Positions 5,476-11,161 of a DNA stretch of 11,700 nucleotides are shown here, piece after piece. How positions within the stretch are numbered: the first letter of the stretch is position 1; every line of letters starts with the position of its first letter. The notes beneath the pieces are model-generated. The model was given only the letters and a program-made list of their open reading frames with translations, did not search any database and had not been told where the DNA came from. The translations under genes were made by a program, and so were the position numbers. This stretch comes from Coriobacteriales bacterium (GTDB lineage Bacteria > Actinomycetota > Coriobacteriia > Coriobacteriales > UBA8131): assembly GCA_031268525.1 (NCBI GenBank), contig JAIRXA010000184.1, forward strand, positions 1 to 11,700, in the 5' to 3' direction.

Positions 5476-6353
5476 CCATCCACTCGCCCTTGGCCTCGCC
5501 TGCCGCAACGATCGCGACACTCAAGCGTTGGGGCTTGTATACCAATAAGGCGCTTGGTCAGCACCTTCTCATCGACGATGGGGTCGTCGGCCGTATTCTG
5601 CGGCTCGCAGCCCCTCTTTCCAGCTCTCCAGATGAGGGCGTTTTGGAGATCGGCCCGGGTGTCGGTACGCTCACCGAGGCGCTCCTTGCGCAGGGAGTCT
5701 TCCTTCTGGCGATCGAAAAAGACGCTCGATTTGCTCCCCTTCTTGAGGATCTGCGCGAACGCCATCCCGAGCACTTTGACTTTCTGGTCGGGGATGCCGT
5801 TGCACTCATTTCGCAGCTTAAACCTACGATTTCGGCAGTGGTTGCCAATCTTCCCTATGCGGTGGCCGCGACGCTTGTTCTGGAGTGCTTTGAGCAGCTT
5901 GTTCAGGTAAGCAGCGTGACGGTCATGGTACAGCGTGAGGTTGCTGCGCGCATGGCGGCCCATCCGGGGAGCAGGGACTACGGTGCTTACACGGTCAAGC
6001 TGCAGCTGCTCGCACAGGTAAGGGCGAGTTTTTCGGTTGCGCGGGAAAACTTCCTGCCGCCACCTCGCGTTGACTCGACGGTGATTCGCCTCGATCGCTC
6101 TTCGACCGTGCTCGATAAAGACCTCTATGCCGCTGCCGTCTTTGTCGCCGACGCCGCCTTTGCCGAACGCCGCAAGACGATCCGCAACTCGATGCGCTCA
6201 TACTTTGCGGTGCAGGGCCTTGTTCCGCAGTGCGTTGACGAGCTTCTCGCTGCATCGGGCATCGATCCAAAGCTTCGCGGTGAGGCGCTGACGCTTGAAG
6301 AATATCTGCGCATGGGCAGCCGTTTGCACGACTATGACAGCCGTTGGTCTTAG
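5472..6353 (+). CDS. rsmA: 16S rRNA (adenine1518-N6/adenine1519-N6) dimethyltransferase
   Basis: RsmA (KsgA) uses S-adenosylmethionine to dimethylate two adjacent adenines near the 3' end of 16S rRNA late in 30S assembly; its loss gives kasugamycin resistance. The 293 residues show KALGQHLLID (26-35; the family usually has QHFL or QNFL), the SAM-binding EIGPGVGTLTEAL (59-71), acidic E82, GDA (107-109), the catalytic NLPYAVA (126-132) and VMVQREVAARM (151-161). A small helical C-terminal domain follows. The GTG start at 5472 overlaps the previous stop (GTGA), with AAGGGAG four bases upstream. The proline usual after NLPYxVA is missing (AATL), an unusual but probably tolerated change. Translational coupling to the flavoprotein is likely. 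Confidence 0.95.
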   Translation: MTIHSPLASPAATIATLKRWGLYTNKALGQHLLIDDGVVGRILRLAAPLSSSPDEGVLEIGPGVGTLTEALLAQGVFLLAIEKDARFAPLLEDLRERHPEHFDFLVGDAVALISQLKPTISAVVANLPYAVAATLVLECFEQLVQVSSVTVMVQREVAARMAAHPGSRDYGAYTVKLQLLAQVRASFSVARENFLPPPRVDSTVIRLDRSSTVLDKDLYAAAVFVADAAFAERRKTIRNSMRSYFAVQGLVPQCVDELLAASGIDPKLRGEALTLEEYLRMGSRLHDYDSRWS

Positions 6354-6397
6354 GAAATGCGTCCAGCGAGCCAAATTTTGCCGAATTTTTGCCTGCC

Positions 6398-6413
6398 GTT
6401 ACGTCCGTGTAAC
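6398..6413 (+). promoter_or_regulatory. Inverted repeat upstream of the veg promoter
   Basis: GTTAC (6398-6402) and GTAAC (6409-6413) are exact inverted repeats around a 6-base centre, ending 9 bases before the -35 region of the veg promoter. The position, about 45-60 bases before the predicted transcription start, would suit an activator or repressor site. The arms are only 5 bases, so chance is possible. Confidence 0.3.
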
Positions 6414-6422
6414 CAAAACAAC

Positions 6423-6452
6423 CTGTCAATGCTTCGCTGAGGATGGTATTAT
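6423..6452 (+). promoter_or_regulatory. Probable sigma-70-type promoter of veg, with an extended -10
   Basis: CTGTCA (6423-6428; four of six to TTGACA) is 18 bases from TATTAT (6447-6452; five of six to TATAAT). TGG before the hexamer makes an extended -10. An A-rich stretch (AACCAAAACAA) lies just upstream of the -35. Transcription would begin near 6459, about 30 bases before the veg start. In Bacillus subtilis the veg promoter is among the strongest known; equal strength here is not shown. Confidence 0.6.
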
Positions 6453-6487
6453 GGAGCGTCATTTAAACGCAGGAGGTAATGCTCTCA

Positions 6488-6775
6488 ATGGACCTGACTA
6501 TACAAGCGAAGATCGTTGACCACATTCACAACACTCTGGTAGACCATGAAGGTCAGAGACTCAAAGTCAAAGCCAATATGGGGCGCTCAAAGATCCTTGA
6601 ATGTGAAGGCACCCTCACGCAGGCGCATCCCCAGCTTTTCATCATGGAGGTCGAGCGCAAGCGGGGTCGTATCACGCGGCAATCCTATCAGTATGTCGAT
6701 ATTCTGACAGGCACCGTCGAACTGATGTACATCGAGAGCAACGAGCCGCTCTTTGCCGCTCCCTTTGAGATCTGA
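6488..6775 (+). CDS. veg: Veg family protein
   Basis: Veg is a small protein of about 85-95 residues found mainly in Firmicutes. In B. subtilis it promotes biofilm matrix production, apparently by counteracting the SinR repressor. The 95 residues show the family pattern: EGQRLKVKANMGRSKILECEGTL (21-43), FIMEVER, then the conserved SYQYVDILTGTVEL (66-79). The B. subtilis protein has matching GKRLTLKANGGR and SYSYADILTETVEL segments (recalled, not aligned here). ATG 6488 is preferred to ATG 6479 because AGGAGG (6471-6476) is 11 bases before the former and only 2 before the latter. A Coriobacteria-like genome should lack SinR, so the role here is unknown. It sits directly after rsmA, as in Firmicutes, but with its own promoter. 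Confidence 0.88.
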   Translation: MDLTIQAKIVDHIHNTLVDHEGQRLKVKANMGRSKILECEGTLTQAHPQLFIMEVERKRGRITRQSYQYVDILTGTVELMYIESNEPLFAAPFEI

Positions 6776-6800
6776 AATCCCCGCAGAGTCTCCAAGTGTG

Positions 6801-6905
6801 AGACAATGGATAACGACGCGGGCGGCGTCATGTCTCGAACCTGGTCAGGTCTTGACGGAAGCAGCCATAAGGGGCCGCTGACGAGCGTCCGCGTCGACCC
6901 TGTCT
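6801..6905 (+). ncRNA. ffs: Signal recognition particle RNA (4.5S type, small bacterial form)
   Basis: The diagnostic domain IV strand CTGGTCAGGTC (6841-6851) and GGAAGCAGCC (6857-6866) are present, with which Ffh forms the targeting particle for membrane-protein insertion. The flanks fold onto each other: CGACGCGG (6814-6821) pairs exactly with CCGCGTCG (6889-6896), GTCA (6827-6830) pairs with TGAC (6879-6882), and outermost AGACA (6801-6805) pairs with TGTCT (6901-6905). That gives a rod of about 83-105 bases, so the ends are approximate. The apical loop is not the common GGAA. TGAC (6853-6856) closed by T-G fits the alternative URRN class. The gene lies upstream of dnaX, its position in Bacillus too. 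No tRNA or terminator T-run is seen nearby. Confidence 0.93.
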
Positions 6906-6947
6906 GCGTCGTTTCGTATCCCGGCATTACCTGAAGGCGATCACTGC

Positions 6948-7625
6948 GTGGAGATCATCCAATCCCTCATAGACTTCCTCATAGGCTTGCTGCGCGATCC
7001 GCGCGATGCCATCGCGCAGTGGATTATCACGTTGGGCCCCTGGGCCTATCTTCCTCTCATCGTCATCATCTTCATCGAAACCGGATTGGTGATTACGCCT
7101 TTTCTGCCAGGCGATTCCCTGCTGTTTGCGGCGGGTGTCTTCGCCGTCGATGGGGGAGGTCTGAACCTTGTCGCCCTGCTGCTCCTGTTGTCTGTTGCCG
7201 CCATCCTCGGCAACACGTCCAACTATTGGATTGGACGTAAGCTCGGTCAGGCGATCGTTTCCTCCGGCAGGATAAGGGCCCTCACACCGGAGCGTCTGGC
7301 AAAGACCCAGGCAATGTTTGATAGGTACGGACTGCTGGCGGTCGTTTTGACCCGCTTCTTCCCGATCATTCGTACCTTCGCTCCCTTCCTGGCGGGTATG
7401 GGTGGGATGCGTTTTGGACGCTTTACCGTGTTCAATATCATCGGTGGTGTGCTCTGGGTAAGCATCTTCACGCTGCTCGGTTATTTCTTCGGCGGCATAC
7501 CCTTCGTCGAGGAGAATTTCGAACTTGTTATCATCGCCATCGTTGTCCTCAGCTTCATCCCGACGGTAGCGGGTATAATCAGGGCACGCATGGTGAAGCG
7601 TAAGCCTGAAGAGCCCATTGATTGA
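6948..7625 (+). CDS. DedA-family integral membrane protein
   Basis: DedA (SNARE-associated/VTT domain) proteins are inner-membrane proteins. Members such as UptA and PopT recycle undecaprenyl phosphate or phospholipids across the membrane. Family motifs in the 225 residues are FIETGLVITPFLPGDSLLF (E44, D56), GNTSNYWIGRKLG (88-100) and TRFFPIIRTFAPFLAGMGGM, with the two conserved arginines R126 and R132. Hydrophobic stretches lie at about 35-63, 72-88, 117-128, 152-171 and 183-202. Some are re-entrant rather than spanning in DedA structures. The tail RARMVKRKPEEPID is basic. GTG 6948 has AAGGCGA seven bases before. The stop is eight bases before the dnaX start, so the two are probably cotranscribed. 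The exact substrate cannot be read from the sequence. Confidence 0.88.
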   Translation: MEIIQSLIDFLIGLLRDPRDAIAQWIITLGPWAYLPLIVIIFIETGLVITPFLPGDSLLFAAGVFAVDGGGLNLVALLLLLSVAAILGNTSNYWIGRKLGQAIVSSGRIRALTPERLAKTQAMFDRYGLLAVVLTRFFPIIRTFAPFLAGMGGMRFGRFTVFNIIGGVLWVSIFTLLGYFFGGIPFVEENFELVIIAIVVLSFIPTVAGIIRARMVKRKPEEPID

Positions 7626-7633
7626 GGAGCCCC

Positions 7634-9538
7634 ATGTCCTTTTCACTGTATCGCAAGTACCGCCCTGAAACCTTCGCCGATGTCGTTGGCCAGGAGCATA
7701 TCGAGACCACCCTGCGCCACGCCGTGAGCAGCGGCAAGGTGTCGCACGCGTATCTGTTCTGTGGCCCGCGCGGCACGGGCAAGACCACGACTGCACGTCT
7801 GCTTGCCAAGGCGCTCCTCTGCGAGCAGGCGCCGACCGACCATCCCGATGGCACCTGCGAGCAATGCCGTGAGATCGCCGAGGGCATCCATCCCGACGTC
7901 TTTGAGCTCGATGCCGCCTCACGAACCGGTGTGGAGAACGTCCGCGAGGAGATCATCGGCCGGGTGCAGTACGCTCCCTCACGTGGGGCCTATAAGATAT
8001 ACATCATCGACGAGGTACACATGCTCTCCGGCGGAGCTTTCAATGCCCTGCTCAAGACCCTTGAGGAGCCACCTGGTCACGTCATCTTCATCCTCTGCAC
8101 CACCGAAGCACACAAGGTTCCTCCGACCATTCAGACCCGATGCCAGCGCTTCGACTTCCATAGGCTGAGCACCACCGAGATCACCGGCCACCTGCGCGTG
8201 ATCGCTGAGAAGGAAGGTTTTGAGGTTTCTGAAGAGGCACTCGACCTGATTGCCCGCCGCGCGGCAGGCGGCATGCGTGACGCGATCGGTTCTCTGGAGC
8301 AGATTGCGGTCTTTGGCGCCGGAACGGTTTCCTTTGAGGCTGCCCAGAGCATTTTGGGAGAGGTAGCCGTCGAGGAACTCTTCTCGCTTGCCGATCTGCT
8401 TGCTGACCGTGATATCGCAGCCTGCTTCGCTTGGGTCGCCTCCTTCACGCAGGGTGGTACCGACATCGCCCAGCTGGTGCGCGACCTTACGACCCACATC
8501 CGCAACCTCGCGGTCGCTTCGGCGGTCGGTAAGGGCCTTGCGGCCTGCGAGCTTATCGGGGTGGGTGAAGGAGGTCTGGTTCCGTATGTGGAGCAGGCCG
8601 CACGCTTCGGCTCCGCCGATCGCCTCATCCATGCACTCCTCGTTCTGGGCGATCTGTCCAGTGAGTTGCGTACAAGTGCACATGCTCGCCTTGCTCTGGA
8701 GATCGCATTGGCACGCCTGACCCGCCCTGCCGCCGACCTGACGCTCGAATCCCTTGCCGACCGCGTTGCCGTTTTGGAGCAGGTCGCCCCGTCTGCCTTC
8801 GCGTCTCCGGCGTCTCCGGCGTCTCCGGCGGCTCATGCCGAGGAAACTCAGACGGGCATCGCTCAGGCAGGCATCGCTCAAACTGAAGCTATCGGGCCCA
8901 AGGTCGTTTCGCCTGCCGCCATGTCTGAGGCGGCCATGCCCGAGGCCGTTTTGCCCACTCCCGCATCGACGCCCTCGATCCCCCTGACACCTCAAAGTGT
9001 CGAGCGCCTCTGGGGTGAGCTTGTGCCCAGACTCAATCAGATGAAGAAGCTCCGTCTCGCAACCCTGTTCGGCGGGTCCCACGCGCGCCTGGACGCGTCG
9101 GGGGAGGGTCTGGTCGTCGAGCTCCCTTCCGACGCGGGCTTTGCCAAAAGCACCTTTGAGAACCCGGAGAATAAAACCCTCCTGACGACCCTGCTCTTTG
9201 AAATCAGCGGATCCAAGCCAAGTCTGACCTTCGTTCTCGCGAATGCCACCCCTGCTTCCGCATCGCCCCCGGTCACCGCTAAGTCGGCCGCCATGCCTGC
9301 CGCTCCCCCCACTACGACCCCTGCCCCCACCACCTCGGCCACCGCCAAGCCGACCACTCCTGCCCCCACCGCCACTTCCGCCTCGCCCGGCGCTTCTCCG
9401 CTTTCTGTGGCTCCCTCAGACCCCAGCGCTTCGGTCGCTGCGGCGCTGGACGCCACCGAGGCTCAGTCTCCAGCTCCGCTTACCGAGCAGGACAGCATCT
9501 TGTTTGAGACATTCGGTATCACCTTCGAGCAGGATTGA
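7634..9538 (+). CDS. dnaX: DNA polymerase III subunit tau/gamma
   Basis: DnaX is the clamp-loader ATPase that loads the beta clamp and links polymerase to helicase. In 634 residues, the AAA+ motor opens with LYRKYRPETFADVVGQEH. Walker A is GPRGTGKT (44-51), Walker B IIDEVHML (124-131), sensor 1 FILCTTEAHKVP, and TRCQRFDF (168-175) carries the arginine finger. The zinc module has C63, C75 and C78, but the usual second cysteine is D72 (HPDGTCEQC). After the collar domain come two low-complexity Ala/Pro/Ser/Thr linkers (about 385-445 and 536-616) around a folded stretch (450-535), ending in LTEQDSILFETFGITFEQD. ATG 7634 with GAGGAG four bases before is preferred over TTG 7622, which overlaps the dedA stop. 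No slippery A-run is seen, so a shorter gamma form by frameshifting is not supported. Confidence 0.95.
   Translation: MSFSLYRKYRPETFADVVGQEHIETTLRHAVSSGKVSHAYLFCGPRGTGKTTTARLLAKALLCEQAPTDHPDGTCEQCREIAEGIHPDVFELDAASRTGVENVREEIIGRVQYAPSRGAYKIYIIDEVHMLSGGAFNALLKTLEEPPGHVIFILCTTEAHKVPPTIQTRCQRFDFHRLSTTEITGHLRVIAEKEGFEVSEEALDLIARRAAGGMRDAIGSLEQIAVFGAGTVSFEAAQSILGEVAVEELFSLADLLADRDIAACFAWVASFTQGGTDIAQLVRDLTTHIRNLAVASAVGKGLAACELIGVGEGGLVPYVEQAARFGSADRLIHALLVLGDLSSELRTSAHARLALEIALARLTRPAADLTLESLADRVAVLEQVAPSAFASPASPASPAAHAEETQTGIAQAGIAQTEAIGPKVVSPAAMSEAAMPEAVLPTPASTPSIPLTPQSVERLWGELVPRLNQMKKLRLATLFGGSHARLDASGEGLVVELPSDAGFAKSTFENPENKTLLTTLLFEISGSKPSLTFVLANATPASASPPVTAKSAAMPAAPPTTTPAPTTSATAKPTTPAPTATSASPGASPLSVAPSDPSASVAAALDATEAQSPAPLTEQDSILFETFGITFEQD
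8801..8827 (+). repeat. Three exact 9-base tandem repeats in the dnaX linker
   Basis: GCGTCTCCG is repeated without change at 8801-8809, 8810-8818 and 8819-8827, encoding Ala-Ser-Pro three times from residue 390. Perfect identity, including codons, suggests recent slippage expansion. Just downstream, GGCATCGCTCA recurs at a 15-base period and encodes GIAQAGIAQ. Confidence 0.8.
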
Positions 9539-9586
9539 TCCGCCCGCCCACTTTGCACTGACTCGCACGGAAAGGACACACGACAG

Positions 9587-9889
9587 ATGGACATGAAGAA
9601 GATGATGAAAGAAGCTCGTAAGATGCAAGCCGAGCTGAACAGAGCCCAGGAGGAAGTCTCAGAGCTCACCGCTGAGGGAAGTTCCGGTGGCGGCGTGGTT
9701 AAGGCCACGGCCAGCGGCGCTGGCGTGCTGCTTTCCATCACGATTGCCCCCGAAGCCATTGATCCTGACGATATTCCCATGCTTCAGGATCTCGTATTGA
9801 TCGCCGTCAACGATGCGCTTGGCGCTGCCTCCGAGGAGGCCTCCGCCCGCCTGGGAGCGGTCACCGGCGGCATGAATCTGCCGTTTTAG
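9587..9889 (+). CDS. ebfC: YbaB/EbfC family nucleoid-associated protein
   Basis: These small dimeric proteins bind DNA without strong sequence preference and help organise the nucleoid. The 100 residues have the usual lay-out. A basic, Met-rich N-terminal helix (MDMKKMMKEARKMQAELNRAQEEV) is followed by a central sheet (GGVVKATASGAGVLLSITIAPEAI), then DLVLIAVNDALGAASEEASARLGAVTGGMNLPF; the closing GGMNLP is typical. GGAAAGGA (9569-9576) is 10 bases before ATG 9587. It lies in the dnaX-ebfC-recR trio conserved across many bacteria, 48 bases after dnaX and with recR 11 bases after its stop, so the three should be one transcript. A special role at the replication fork is often proposed from this context, but it is unproven. 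Confidence 0.95.
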   Translation: MDMKKMMKEARKMQAELNRAQEEVSELTAEGSSGGGVVKATASGAGVLLSITIAPEAIDPDDIPMLQDLVLIAVNDALGAASEEASARLGAVTGGMNLPF

Positions 9890-9900
9890 GAGCCGTCCCG

Positions 9901-10497
9901 ATGTCGCAGTCACGTTCTATTCAGAAATTGCTCGATGAGTTTGAGCGCTTGCCGGGCATCGGCCCCAAGTCGGCGCAACGCATCGTCTACTATCTGCTCA
10001 ATACGTCCTCAATCGACGCAAGCCGCCTGGCCGATGCCATCGTTGAGGTCAAGGAGCAGGTGCACTTCTGTCCGGTCTGCTTCAATTATGCGACTGAGGA
10101 ACTCTGCCCGATCTGCGCGGACGCCGAACGCGACCAGACCATGATCTGCGTGGTTTCGGAGCCGCGCGACATCGGCGCCATCGAGCGCACCGGCGAGTTT
10201 CGTGGTCTCTACCATGTGCTGGGTGGCGCCATCTCGCCAATCGATGGCATCAGTCCCGATGATCTGACGATCACCGATCTGCTGAAGCGCCTGACCGACA
10301 CCGATATTACCGAGCTCATTCTAGCGACCAATCCCAATGTTGAGGGGGAGACGACCGCCGTGTATCTTGCGCGATTGATCAAGCCTCTGGGTATTCGCGT
10401 TACGCGTTTGGCGAGCGGTCTGCCTGTCGGTGGAGACCTTGAGTTCGCCGACGAGGTAACGCTGGGCAGAGCCATCGAGAGTAGACGTGAACTCTGA
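9901..10497 (+). CDS. recR: Recombination mediator protein RecR
   Basis: RecR works with RecO (and RecF) to load RecA on gapped DNA covered by single-strand-binding protein. The 198 residues show the family order: helix-hairpin-helix LPGIGPKSAQRI (17-28), zinc finger C57-P-V-C60 and C69-P-I-C72, then a Toprim domain (about 80-175) with VVSEPRDIGAIE and ATNPNVEGETTAVYLARLI. The conserved ending is RLASGLPVGGDLEFADEVTLGRAI. AGGAG (9888-9892), overlapping the ebfC stop, is eight bases before ATG 9901. The length is normal. The last 11 bases overlap the start of the ABC ATPase gene. Confidence 0.97.
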   Translation: MSQSRSIQKLLDEFERLPGIGPKSAQRIVYYLLNTSSIDASRLADAIVEVKEQVHFCPVCFNYATEELCPICADAERDQTMICVVSEPRDIGAIERTGEFRGLYHVLGGAISPIDGISPDDLTITDLLKRLTDTDITELILATNPNVEGETTAVYLARLIKPLGIRVTRLASGLPVGGDLEFADEVTLGRAIESRREL

Positions 10498-11158
10498 ATC
10501 CTCCGCCATAGCCACCGAGGGACTGAGCAAAGCCTTTGGCGCGCGCAAGGCGCTCGATAAGGTGAGTTTTGAGCTGCCGCGCGGCGCCTCCCTGGCCATC
10601 TTCGGGCATAACGGCGCCGGCAAGACTACCCTTCTGCGTGTTCTGGCTACTCTGCTGCGCCCCAGTGGGGGTGTGGTGCGGGTGCTCGGTCTCGATCTGA
10701 AGGAGGAACCCGAGAAGATACGCGCGCGCATAGGGATGGTATCGCACCGCTCGATGCTCTATCTCGATCTCACCGCTGAGGAAAACCTGCTTACTACCGC
10801 ACGCCTCTATGGCGTGAGCGATGCGGCTGCTCGCGTCGCCGAGCTGCTTGCCGCCGTCGAGCTCACGGCACGGAGCCACGATGTCGTACGCGGCTTTTCG
10901 CGCGGCATGACTCAGCGCCTTGCCATCGCGCGTGCACTCATCTGTGACCCCGAACTGCTCTTTTTAGATGAGCCGTACACCGGTCTCGACCCCCACGCTA
11001 TCGACATTCTCGATGGACTGCTCTCTTCGCTACTGGCAAGTTCGTATATGACCCGTACACTGGTCATGGTCAGCCATGATGTGGATCGAGGGCGACAGTT
11101 CGCAACGCATGTTCTGACCCTCGATAAGGGGCGTATCGCCTCCTTCGGGGAGGTCTGA
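10487..11158 (+). CDS. ccmA: ABC transporter ATP-binding protein, CcmA-like (heme exporter)
   Basis: CcmA is the ATPase that, with CcmB and CcmC, drives release of heme-loaded CcmE in c-type cytochrome maturation (System I). The 223 residues contain Walker A GHNGAGKTT (40-48), the signature FSRGMTQR (137-144), Walker B LLFLDEP (157-163), the D-loop TGLD (165-168) and the H-loop SH (196-197). The Q-loop glutamine position has H87 (MVSHRSMLY), a pattern I associate with CcmA-like ATPases. ATPase sequence alone does not fix the substrate; the CcmB-like neighbour is what supports this call. The GTG start at 10487 has only a weak GAGAG upstream and overlaps recR by 11 bases, so translation probably depends on ribosomes finishing recR. 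The next ATG is four bases beyond its stop. Confidence 0.8.
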   Translation: MNSESSAIATEGLSKAFGARKALDKVSFELPRGASLAIFGHNGAGKTTLLRVLATLLRPSGGVVRVLGLDLKEEPEKIRARIGMVSHRSMLYLDLTAEENLLTTARLYGVSDAAARVAELLAAVELTARSHDVVRGFSRGMTQRLAIARALICDPELLFLDEPYTGLDPHAIDILDGLLSSLLASSYMTRTLVMVSHDVDRGRQFATHVLTLDKGRIASFGEV

Positions 11159-11161
11159 GCC

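Noticed and set aside
4261..5520. 419-residue open frame on the minus strand
   Set aside because: It lies opposite tatD, the flavoprotein and rsmA, all of which show family motifs. Its apparent Ser/Pro/Leu repeats are the reverse reading of the + strand repeat array. This is a shadow typical of GC-rich codon use.
6799..6807. Extended -10 promoter (TGA-GACAAT) for the SRP RNA
   Set aside because: AGACA at 6801-6805 pairs with TGTCT at 6901-6905, so this stretch is more likely inside the RNA; the hexamer match is only four of six and no -35 was found.
6927..7922. 331-residue minus-strand frame
   Set aside because: It is antisense to dedA and dnaX and is dominated by Arg, Asp and Gly from reversed codons; no ribosome site or motif supports it.
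9000..9200. Programmed frameshift site in dnaX
   Set aside because: No A-AAA-AAG type slippery run followed by a stem was found in the region; CCAAAAG and TAAAACC do not fit and are not in a suitable context.
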